In this document: piece after piece, positions 8,140 through 15,855 of the stretch
Layout of the letters: the number at the start of each line of letters is the position of its first letter
Position numbering within the stretch: position 1 is the stretch's first letter
Assembly (NCBI GenBank): GCA_964609575.1
Contig: CAZSST010000001.1
Coordinates: 1-64,000 of the forward strand
Reading direction: 5' to 3'
Origin: Cloacimonas sp964609575
GTDB lineage: Bacteria; Cloacimonadota; Cloacimonadia; Cloacimonadales; Cloacimonadaceae
DNA: 64,000 nt
Made by a program: the position numbers and the translations under genes
The notes under the pieces: model-generated
The model's database searches: none
Told to the model about the DNA's origin: nothing
What the model saw: only the letters and a program-made list of their open reading frames with translations

Positions 8140-11100
8140 TTATTTCATAAGGATCATTTTCTTTTTCAGGCTGCCCTGAGCGGTGGAAAGGCGGTAATAG
8201 TAAACACCGCTGGCAACGGGACGATTATGCTTGTCCACTCCGTTCCAAACCAGGCTGTGCGAACCGGAAGGTAAAAGCTCATCCACCAGCGTATTCACCA
8301 ATTGTCCTTTCACATTGAAGATTTCCAGCTTGGCGGGGCCTTGCTGAGGCAGATTGAAGGATAGAGTGGTAGTGGGATTGAAGGGATTTGGGAAATTGGA
8401 ATTCAATACCAAACGCTCGGACGCGGGAAGCACGGGATCATCGCTGCCCACTACTCCGGTTAGCCTTACTTCATCGATATACCAGCCTTCTCCGGCCACA
8501 GCACCATCGCTGCCAAAAACCCATCTGAAGCGGGCTGTGCCATTAACGTTTCCCAGGGGGAAGATGGCCTGGGTCCAATCGAAGCTTCCAGAATACACAT
8601 AAGTATTTACTGCCAATGGAGCTACGGGATTGTTATAAATCCGATAGGGATAGCCACCCACGGGGGTGATTTGCGTCCAGGGGCCATTATTCAAGCTCAT
8701 TTGCACCATGCCGCCATCCCAGGCATAGGCAGGGTTGCTATGCGTTTCGGCATCCATCCAATGATAGAATTCCAATTGGCAATCGGGACTTACGATCATT
8801 TCGGGGCTAACCATGGCGCCATAACCAAGGCTGGCATAGTTCCCAGTTCCTGTGGCGCCAAATTTCATAGCATAGGTTCCATTCTGAGTGTAATTGCGTC
8901 CCAAATCCCGATGCCATTGATTGGTGAAATCTGTATCCAAATCCATTACTTCAAAACCCTGTAAATCGGGCTCGAATCCATAGCTGGACATACCTACATA
9001 GATAACGAAGCTGCCTTCCAGAGTGTTGCCATTTTCCGCGCTAAGCACGTAGGTGATGGTGGCAATCCCCGGTGAAGGGGCAAATTCGGAGATATTGATG
9101 GTAATGGCATCGTCGTAATTGATGGTGCTATCAAATCCCACCGGCGGCAGAGATAGTTCATAGGCAGAGAGATTGGCCCAGGTGCAATCTGAGAATAACA
9201 GCATCATGGGCGCATAGGCATTGCCGCTGCCAGAATTATTGATGCTGAAAGAGATGGTGGAATTATCCCCAGGATTGATTGTAAATGTAGGATTATTAAT
9301 ACTATAGCTAAGCAGCTCCAGCTCCGGGGCATTGAGAATCAGGAAGGAATTGGTAACGGCGCTGTAAGTATCATAACTTGCTGTAAAAACAAGTCCGGCG
9401 CGGCTGAGATCTTCATAACTACCGGTGATGGCAATTTGAAGTACTCCGCTGAATGCCAGGGAATCACCCGCAGCTAAAGCCGGCAAGGCTACACTGGGAG
9501 TAAGCACATTGATATTGGGCGAGGTGGAGCTAAGGCTGATGCTGCCGGGAGCGGTGAGATCAAGCATACCTACATTCTTGGCGTAGAAATTGATATTAAC
9601 CGTTTCGCCGGTGTGATAAAGATGATCGGCATCCACATATTCGATGTTATTGCATACCACATAAGGCATTTGCGCAGCTGTAGCAGTGGCACTGCCTTCA
9701 AAGGCGTAGAAATTTGGAGCAGTAAGGTAATATTGATAATCCCCGGGGATCAGGGCATCCAAAAGCGAGATATTAACCGTTCCGCCAGCATCGGCAACGC
9801 CCTGATAGATGATCTCCCCGGCATATTTAAGCGTGAAGGCCGCGCCGGGAGCATTGGTGCTAAGCTGATAATTATTCACTCCTACCATTAGCGCCGGAGC
9901 AAGATTGGCCACAATACTTTGTGGCGTATCTGTCCATACCATCATCGCCGGATCACCAAGCAGATTGGTTTCGTAGGTAACCCAATACATCACCGAGGAA
10001 TTGGCGATAAAGGGAATGTTGTCGATTTTGCTATCCACGAGGGTGTAGCCGAGATCAAAGATGTTTTCGCCGAATATGGCATCATTATACTGACGGTGAA
10101 TATACTGCGAAGCGCCGTCTGTACTTCCCTGCATTCCCCAGCCGTAGCGTGAATGGGCAATCATACCCACCGCGGTGGTGGGAACATTGGTCATCCTTTC
10201 GGCAATGCAATCGCTGGTGTAGCTGCCGGGATTGGTTTCACGGTTGTCAAAAGCACCCGAATAGCAGCCCTGGGTGAAGTATATACCAAAATTATGATTG
10301 GAGCCGTTATTGGTTATGGTGCTGGCACTTACCTGATTGTTGCTGAGGCGCATGGTGTAATTGGTATTGGAGTGGCCAAGATGATTTACGAAGTTGGGGC
10401 CATTGCTCAGCAACGGGCGAATGTCATTGGCATCCCAGCTGTCTGCGGCACCGTAAGTGCGATCGTATAAAGTGGTGATATTCCAGGTGGTGGGGACGCC
10501 AACCGTGGTGTAACCATGGGCGGAGCTTCCTCCGATCATTTCATCCATATAGTCGCCACCCCAGGTGGGGCCATCCCAAAGCCATTCGCCGGCAAAGAAC
10601 GCACTTTTTAGCTCAGCTTCAACTGGTACAATCAGATAACTCTGCACTTTATTCAGGAAATTGGCGATTTCTTCGTCGGTATTATAGCAGTATCTGCCGA
10701 TGGCAATTTCCGGAGCCAGATCGGCTTCATACATTTCGCCCCAATAGTTGTCGCCATCGTCATTCCAGCTTCCATCCAGGCAACTGTAATACATGTCGGC
10801 AGGGATATCCGCATCAGACTCGCCACCCTGGCCCATGTTAACGTAAAAACCGCGATGCGGAATAACGTCGGTATCCGCAGCTAAAAGTACATAGCGCAGG
10901 GGATTGGCGGTGTAATATTGAACAATGTAGTTGCGTAATTTGGCTTGGGTATCGGCTCCCGTGCTGGTAGCGGTGATTTCGGCCATGGTTTTTAGCTCAA
11001 CAGCTTTGCCACGGCTTTCGTAGAGTGCTTTCAGGGGCAGCCAGTTATTATATTTGGCGGCATCCACCACGATCAGATATTCAAAACCGGTTTCACGGTT

Positions 11101-11718
11101 TCGCCAGGAAGGAATGGCAGCAGCGTTATCCACGGATTGGCTTAGTCGCTTGGCAACAAAACTATCGTTCTTAAGCAGGTTCATGGCTTCCAGAGACCTT
11201 GTCCCCGGCTGATAATCCACGGTAACTCTAATCTGGCGATAATACACCAGTTCATTCTTGGTGGGGTGATATTCAAAGGGACTAACCGCAGCAAAGGCAA
11301 TGGGATGTCCATTAAGGAAGTGAGTAACCACACCATTGTCAAGCTCTTGAGGATAGGGCAACGCCGAGTGGTAAATCTCCGCGTTAGGCTCCACCGCAGG
11401 TTCTGTAAGCATGTGTGAGAAAGGATATTGCGGTTGAATGGGAGCAACAGGGCTCTCCAGAGTATAGGACACCGGAGCACTGCGCTCCACGCTTATTTTT
11501 ACAGCTTCATTGCCATCGGGAAGCAACAGCCTTACGCCTTTCCACGGCAAATCGGGCTGGCCGGGAGTTCCATAGCCAGAGGCATCGGGCAAATTAATCA
11601 CGGTATATTCGCCGCGGGTTTTGATCTCAGGCGTGCCAAGATCGTAGCTGTAGCTAACTCCTGCACTCAGGAGCGTTGTTATCAGTATTAAAAGTACCGG
11701 TATGAGAGTGCGTTTCAT
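8140..11718 (-). CDS. Secreted C25 (gingipain-like) cysteine protease with FlgD-type sorting tail
   Basis: This 1192-aa secreted protein has a signal peptide (residues 1-24) and a C25 propeptide. The catalytic domain carries candidate dyad residues H449 (NHLGHSNTNY) and C485 (FTQGCYSGAF). Several Ig/CARDB-like domains follow (about 640-920), then a jelly-roll-like region (FEPDLQGFEVMDLDTDFTNQ onward). The last 80 residues are a FlgD-Ig/type-A sorting domain starting at NPFNPTTTLSFNLP and ending SLKKKMILMK. Such tails direct type IX secretion in Bacteroidetes and are widespread in Cloacimonadota and Fibrobacteres. It likely degrades external protein, which fits a peptide-fermenting life. An AAGGGTGG ribosome site precedes the ATG. 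It appears to be monocistronic. Confidence 0.93.
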   Translation of the reverse strand: MKRTLIPVLLILITTLLSAGVSYSYDLGTPEIKTRGEYTVINLPDASGYGTPGQPDLPWKGVRLLLPDGNEAVKISVERSAPVSYTLESPVAPIQPQYPFSHMLTEPAVEPNAEIYHSALPYPQELDNGVVTHFLNGHPIAFAAVSPFEYHPTKNELVYYRQIRVTVDYQPGTRSLEAMNLLKNDSFVAKRLSQSVDNAAAIPSWRNRETGFEYLIVVDAAKYNNWLPLKALYESRGKAVELKTMAEITATSTGADTQAKLRNYIVQYYTANPLRYVLLAADTDVIPHRGFYVNMGQGGESDADIPADMYYSCLDGSWNDDGDNYWGEMYEADLAPEIAIGRYCYNTDEEIANFLNKVQSYLIVPVEAELKSAFFAGEWLWDGPTWGGDYMDEMIGGSSAHGYTTVGVPTTWNITTLYDRTYGAADSWDANDIRPLLSNGPNFVNHLGHSNTNYTMRLSNNQVSASTITNNGSNHNFGIYFTQGCYSGAFDNRETNPGSYTSDCIAERMTNVPTTAVGMIAHSRYGWGMQGSTDGASQYIHRQYNDAIFGENIFDLGYTLVDSKIDNIPFIANSSVMYWVTYETNLLGDPAMMVWTDTPQSIVANLAPALMVGVNNYQLSTNAPGAAFTLKYAGEIIYQGVADAGGTVNISLLDALIPGDYQYYLTAPNFYAFEGSATATAAQMPYVVCNNIEYVDADHLYHTGETVNINFYAKNVGMLDLTAPGSISLSSTSPNINVLTPSVALPALAAGDSLAFSGVLQIAITGSYEDLSRAGLVFTASYDTYSAVTNSFLILNAPELELLSYSINNPTFTINPGDNSTISFSINNSGSGNAYAPMMLLFSDCTWANLSAYELSLPPVGFDSTINYDDAITINISEFAPSPGIATITYVLSAENGNTLEGSFVIYVGMSSYGFEPDLQGFEVMDLDTDFTNQWHRDLGRNYTQNGTYAMKFGATGTGNYASLGYGAMVSPEMIVSPDCQLEFYHWMDAETHSNPAYAWDGGMVQMSLNNGPWTQITPVGGYPYRIYNNPVAPLAVNTYVYSGSFDWTQAIFPLGNVNGTARFRWVFGSDGAVAGEGWYIDEVRLTGVVGSDDPVLPASERLVLNSNFPNPFNPTTTLSFNLPQQGPAKLEIFNVKGQLVNTLVDELLPSGSHSLVWNGVDKHNRPVASGVYYYRLSTAQGSLKKKMILMK

Positions 11719-11809
11719 GTGTCCACCCTTATAAGAGATTTATTATTACTACTGCATGCAAAGCTTGTTCCAATAATAGGTAAAAATACAATGTTCCCAA
11801 ATAGCTGTC

Positions 11810-11857
11810 CATGGGATGCCCATGCAACCACTGGGCCGATGCCCGGTGATCGCACCA
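11810..11857. repeat. GC-rich hairpin cluster upstream of the protease gene
   Basis: CATGGG/CCCATG (3-nt loop, 11810-11824) is followed by CTGG...CCAG enclosing CGAT/ATCG, or alternatively by the two small hairpins GGGC-CGAT-GCCC and GGTG-ATCG-CACC. CCCATGC inverted repeats recur at two other intergenic sites (23874-23911, 32908-32936). The cluster lies about 90-140 bp upstream of the protease start. Its function is unknown. Confidence 0.4.
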
Positions 11858-11915
11858 GCTTCGCAAGATCAGGTTCCATACATCCTCATAAGCTCAACCC
11901 AAGGTACTACTTAAC

Positions 11916-11942
11916 AAGCTCCTGAGAAATTCATTGGAGCTT
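11916..11942. repeat. Conserved-loop hairpin, copy 1 of 2
   Basis: AAGCTCC/GGAGCTT forms a perfect 7-bp stem around a 13-nt loop, TGAGAAATTCATT. A second intergenic copy at 55459-55481 has a 13-nt loop identical at 11 of 13 positions and a changed but still paired stem. It lies between the ferredoxin and protease genes. It could end the long minus-strand operon, but no T-run is obvious on that strand. Confidence 0.55.
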
Positions 11943-11988
11943 ATTCGGTGTTAACTAACAGGAAAGTTGAATCAATGTATTAAAGCTG

Positions 11989-12543
11989 TTACCGGGGCGC
12001 AGAAATCGCCTCTGTAGGACAGCCATGATAATCACTATTATTACCGTTTTTACAGATTCCGCAATTGATACATAGGTCTTTATCGATAATGGCTTTCCCA
12101 TCCACCAAAGTAATTGCTTTTGTAGGGCATACTTGTGTGCAAAGGCCGCAGCCGATGCAGGTTTCAGTATCTACATGGTATGCTTGCTTTTTAGATTTGG
12201 CGGGAGTGGTGGTCTTGGTTTGGGGGACAGTTGGTTTTAGAAGTTGGGTAGGTTCGGAGGCTATTTGAGCGGATTCTGGTTTATTTGTATCGACTGGAGC
12301 TACGCTCAATTCTTGGGGTGGAAGGGGAGAGGATTTGGAGGGTACAAACCTAAAGCCATCCACGCAACGTCGGCAACCGATACATTTAGTGGAATCGATT
12401 ACCGCTTTACTCCCATGCATGGAAATTGCCTTTACAGGGCATACAGTAAAGCTTCTTCGCGGGGGGCCAAAGATGTTATATGCTTGCACGGCAAGTACTC
12501 CGGCTAAAAGTATCAAGAGGATGGTTCTGGATATTGCTTTCAC
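11989..12543 (-). CDS. Membrane-anchored polyferredoxin (three predicted 4Fe-4S clusters)
   Basis: This 184-aa protein starts with a membrane anchor or signal (residues 5-22). A first cysteine set follows (C35 in CPVKAI with C54, C57, C60 in CIGCRRC), then a Lys/Thr/Pro-rich linker of about 65 residues, and a C-terminal pair of 4Fe-4S motifs (CIGCGLCTQVCPTKAI and CINCGIC...GCPTEAI). It most likely accepts or relays electrons at the membrane. It lies 1 bp after the NapH-like gene and is the last gene of the operon with KorAB, so the oxidoreductase is the probable electron source. The cluster near the N-terminus has its cysteines in permuted order (CP before CxxCxxC). Confidence 0.85.
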   Translation of the reverse strand: MKAISRTILLILLAGVLAVQAYNIFGPPRRSFTVCPVKAISMHGSKAVIDSTKCIGCRRCVDGFRFVPSKSSPLPPQELSVAPVDTNKPESAQIASEPTQLLKPTVPQTKTTTPAKSKKQAYHVDTETCIGCGLCTQVCPTKAITLVDGKAIIDKDLCINCGICKNGNNSDYHGCPTEAISAPR

Positions 12544-12544
12544 G

Positions 12545-13345
12545 CTAATCTTCCTTTTTGCAACAAAATGTACCTGGTTTGGGGCACTTGCACGCGCATA
12601 GATAACAATGGATGCATTCCGGGGATTGCACGTATTCTTCCGCGGCGATATCGATATTCATGGGGCAACAAGCCGAACAGATTCCGCAATCTACGCAGCG
12701 TTCCAGATTCCTTAGAATCTTTCTGCGTTTAAGGCCAAAGAGCTTGCCCAAGGCCTGAAAGGCATTCATCAGAGCTGCGAAGGGACATAAAAAGCGGCAC
12801 CAGAACCGATTTAAAAAAAAGGCTGGAAGCACTACCAGCAATAGCATTACTGCCAAACCCGGAGCAAGCATGCGGATCAATAGCGACAACGCATAAATAG
12901 GGCAGAGGCGTATGTAAATATATCCAATACCGATATATGACAATATAGAAGTGATGATAAGGATGAAATACTTAAGCTTATTAAATTTATTTTCATAGAT
13001 ATAGCTGAGCGTTTGCTTCTTGCGATGCTTCAGGGAGCGCAGACTGAAAATGGCTTCCTGCATAGTTCCCAGCGGACACACATAGGCACAGAATTCACGG
13101 CCGCGAAAGATGGTGATAATCAAAACCAGGAGGCTTACCAAAATGGTGATGCCAAAGATACCTGCGGCAGCCGTAAAGATTCCTGCTTTGCCCAGCCCAA
13201 AACACACGGTGGCATATAGGCAAAGCGCATGAATACTGCTTTTGGCGGCTAAGACAACCACTAAAAGCCAGATGATAAACACAAGCATGAAAACGGCTTG
13301 CGTGATATGGCGCTTAAGCTGCAGGGGATGAAGCTTATTTGGCAT
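12545..13345 (-). CDS. NapH/YccM-like membrane 4Fe-4S protein
   Basis: This 266-aa protein has about four transmembrane helices: after residue 13, about 50-70, about 105-125, and around 140-160. It carries the two CP motifs usual in NapH/NosR-type proteins (CPLGTMQEAIF and CPFAALMNAF). A C-terminal cytoplasmic 2[4Fe-4S] domain follows (CVDCGICSACCPMNIDI and CIHCYLCACKCPKPG). Members pass electrons between the quinone pool or the cytoplasm and iron-sulfur partners. The start overlaps korB by 11 bp behind a GAGGGAT ribosome site. With the following ferredoxin it may form a membrane electron-transfer module for the oxidoreductase. It is not a nitrate-reductase part here, since no nap genes are present. 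Confidence 0.85.
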   Translation of the reverse strand: MPNKLHPLQLKRHITQAVFMLVFIIWLLVVVLAAKSSIHALCLYATVCFGLGKAGIFTAAAGIFGITILVSLLVLIITIFRGREFCAYVCPLGTMQEAIFSLRSLKHRKKQTLSYIYENKFNKLKYFILIITSILSYIGIGYIYIRLCPIYALSLLIRMLAPGLAVMLLLVVLPAFFLNRFWCRFLCPFAALMNAFQALGKLFGLKRRKILRNLERCVDCGICSACCPMNIDIAAEEYVQSPECIHCYLCACKCPKPGTFCCKKED

Positions 13346-14174
13346 TGCTATCCCTCAGCATGGCGTGGCGTTGCACTGTGCTAAGCGTATCTAAAGCAGG
13401 ATTATAGCCGCGTAAAAGCTCATCTTCATAGGTGGGGAGATTGGCTTGGTAAAACACTCCTAAATAAACCTCGTCTTTCGCTTGGGCGAGTTCGCGGGCT
13501 TGTTCAAGGCTTTGGGGTACAGTTTCCAATAGCTTGATATGTGAATTAAGATATTGATAGGAGTTATTATACGAAATGCAGGGCTGCATCACTTCGATGA
13601 ACGAAAAGCCATGGTGATTCACCGCTTTTACTATTAGATCGCTTAGCTGCTCGGGCCTGGCGCTGTAACCCCGGGCCAGAAAAGTAGCTCCCGCTTCAGC
13701 TAAGAGCGAGATGGGATTAAAGGGTCTTTCGATACTGCCCTGGGGAGTGGATAATCCCTTGAAACCCATGGCGCTTAGAGGGGAAAACTGACCTGTGGTG
13801 AGGCCATAGGTGCCGTTGTTATGAAGGATGAGGGTGATGTCCACATTGCGTTTGGCCGCAAAGAGAGTATGCTCCAGTCCTTCTCCCAGGCTGTCACCGT
13901 CACCGCCAAAGCTGATTACTTTCAGAGTGGGATTGGCCAGCTTGATGCCCTGCGCGGTGGATACTCCACGTCCATGCAAGCAGTACATACCGCTTAAATT
14001 AAGGTAATCAAAGATTTTACCATGGCAGCCGATACCGGTGGTAATGATCAGTGAGGATAGGGGTAGGCCGCTGACCACCAGGCTTTCCACTGCTTTCTTG
14101 AAAGAATTGAGGATGCCAAAATTGCCACAACCGGGGCACCAGCTATTCTCTTTTGAAGTTCCCAAATCACGCAT
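13335..14174 (-). CDS. korB: 2-oxoacid:ferredoxin oxidoreductase, beta subunit
   Basis: This 279-aa TPP-binding subunit shows WCPGCGNFGILNSFKKAV near the N-terminus and the TPP/Mg motif GGDGDSLGEGLEHTL followed by NNGTYGLTTGQ (about residues 93-127). That is the 2-oxoglutarate/2-oxoacid type. With the alpha-gamma subunit it converts a 2-oxoacid and CoA to acyl-CoA and CO2 while reducing ferredoxin. It overlaps korA by 8 bp, indicating translational coupling. No 4Fe-4S delta domain is fused. The exact substrate (2-oxoglutarate, branched-chain or other) cannot be read from the sequence. Confidence 0.92.
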   Translation of the reverse strand: MRDLGTSKENSWCPGCGNFGILNSFKKAVESLVVSGLPLSSLIITTGIGCHGKIFDYLNLSGMYCLHGRGVSTAQGIKLANPTLKVISFGGDGDSLGEGLEHTLFAAKRNVDITLILHNNGTYGLTTGQFSPLSAMGFKGLSTPQGSIERPFNPISLLAEAGATFLARGYSARPEQLSDLIVKAVNHHGFSFIEVMQPCISYNNSYQYLNSHIKLLETVPQSLEQARELAQAKDEVYLGVFYQANLPTYEDELLRGYNPALDTLSTVQRHAMLRDSNAK

Positions 14175-15855
14175 TCAGGGCTTCCTCCATTATCTTTGCC
14201 AGTTCAAATGGATCGTAGGGACGGCCATCGTAACGCAGGATACTACGCTTGATCTTTAAATTCATATTTTGCTTAAGGTAGGTGCTGAGATTGGCGTTGC
14301 TGCTGTGTTCCACAGTGATGATAGTCTCAGCGGCATAAGCTTGTAACTCTTTATCGGGGAAGGGGTAAAGGTAAAGCAGGCTGACGATGTGAAAGGGAAC
14401 TGGGCAATGCTTCTGTGCCTCGCGTAATTCCAGCACCGTGGAGCCATAGGCAAAAACCGGAGTACCTTTATCGCCATAAACTGCGATACGGGGGTAGCGT
14501 TCAGTAGCGGCGTACATACTGGTGTACTTTCGGTTACGCTTGTCCTTCATGGCCACGATGTCGGCAGCTTTGTCAGTGCGAATTCCCGATTCAAGATGCT
14601 CGTGGGATGTCCATTTTATCACTTTGTCATCTTGTCCCAAAGCGGCAAGAGGGGATACTCCGTCGGCGGAGAATTCATAACGCAGATAATTGGCCTGGTC
14701 TGTCTGGGGAGAATGTTCGTCTGAAGCCGGTAGAACTGGCTCTGTAACGATATTCATGCTACTTTCGCTAAGGTGTTTATCAGATAACAAGATCACCGGA
14801 TTTTGAAATTCCCAAGCCAGGCTAAGCAATTCTGCCGCAATGCGAAAAGCGCTTTCAGGACTGTCCGGAGCAGCCACGATCTTACCCAAATCGCCATGAC
14901 CCTGGTGAATGGCAAAAAGCAAATCTTCCTGGGCAGTGTAGGTGGAAACCCCTGTGGCAGGTCCGGGACGAGAAACCAATATAAAAAGCAGGGGTACTTC
15001 CGCCATGGCAGCCAGAGAAAATGCTTCCTGCATCAGGGCAAAGCCACCACCGCTGCTTCCCACAGCACTTTTAGCTCCGGTAAGGGCAGAACCGATGGCC
15101 ATGTTTGCCGCTGCCAATTCACTTTCTGCATGAATGGCAAAAACTTTGTGGGTGTTTTGCTTTAGGGCCAGATAGTGCAATATGGAGGAAGCAGGGGTCA
15201 TGGGATAGGCGTAGTAAAAATCCAATCCAGCAGACCATGCACCCAAGGCGATGGCCTGGTTTCCCGAAAGAAAGCGTGGGGAAGGAGAGGAGGCATTGTC
15301 CAGTGAGAGTTTGCCACGGTTATGAAGATCGCTTTGGCAGGCCAGCTCATAAATAGCCAGAGCATATTTGGAATTAAGCTCTTGATCTCTTTTAAACTCT
15401 TTATAAATAGTATCGTTAAGCAACTCAGCATCCCAGCCAAACCAGGCGAAGGCAATACTCAACGCCGCCATGGAAACATTGGCCGGAGTTACGTATATCT
15501 GCTTCATCAGAGTGCTCATGGGAAAGCCCAGAGCTTGGGTAGCTACCACCTCCACTTCATCTGAGTTATATGCATGATAGCAAAATCCGCCGTGGTCCAA
15601 ATCCCTGGCATGCAGTTCGTAACTGCGTTTATCAAAAGAAATAACCAATTGCGCCTGTTGGTAAGCGCAATAAACCGGATTTTGGCCATAACTAACGTTG
15701 CTGAAGTTATGGCCACCCTTGATAAGGCTTTGATAATCATCCTGCTGATAGACGTATAAACCGTGGCGCAGCAACTGGTTGGCCAGAACCTGCGCTGCTT
15801 TCTTTACGCCTTCACCGGCTTTACCGCCGATTAAAACAGTGTAAACGCTATTCAT
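14167..15855 (-). CDS. korA: 2-oxoacid:ferredoxin oxidoreductase, fused gamma-alpha subunit
   Basis: This 562-aa protein starts with a gamma domain (residues 1-175; VLIGGKAGEGVKKAAQVLAN, then SLIKGGHNFSNV). It continues as the pyruvate-flavodoxin-type alpha domain from about 190 (GNQAIALGAWSAGLDFYYAY, PMTPASSIL, SGGGFALMQEAFSLAAMAEV, RPGPATGVSTYTAQEDL). The gamma-alpha fusion is the KorA architecture of many anaerobes. It pairs with KorB to oxidise 2-oxoacids. It starts within the last codons of the upstream DUF2723 gene (8-bp overlap). With the aminotransferase of the same operon it suggests amino-acid fermentation. Confidence 0.92.
   Translation of the reverse strand: MNSVYTVLIGGKAGEGVKKAAQVLANQLLRHGLYVYQQDDYQSLIKGGHNFSNVSYGQNPVYCAYQQAQLVISFDKRSYELHARDLDHGGFCYHAYNSDEVEVVATQALGFPMSTLMKQIYVTPANVSMAALSIAFAWFGWDAELLNDTIYKEFKRDQELNSKYALAIYELACQSDLHNRGKLSLDNASSPSPRFLSGNQAIALGAWSAGLDFYYAYPMTPASSILHYLALKQNTHKVFAIHAESELAAANMAIGSALTGAKSAVGSSGGGFALMQEAFSLAAMAEVPLLFILVSRPGPATGVSTYTAQEDLLFAIHQGHGDLGKIVAAPDSPESAFRIAAELLSLAWEFQNPVILLSDKHLSESSMNIVTEPVLPASDEHSPQTDQANYLRYEFSADGVSPLAALGQDDKVIKWTSHEHLESGIRTDKAADIVAMKDKRNRKYTSMYAATERYPRIAVYGDKGTPVFAYGSTVLELREAQKHCPVPFHIVSLLYLYPFPDKELQAYAAETIITVEHSSNANLSTYLKQNMNLKIKRSILRYDGRPYDPFELAKIMEEALNA

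Noticed and set aside
11830..11890. Possible riboswitch (TPP-like words such as ACCTGATCTTGCGAAG) upstream of the protease
   Set aside because: The first half of the TPP aptamer (GGGGTGC...CTGAGA) is absent, and the strong hairpins do not follow the TPP layout. A protease would also be an unlikely target.
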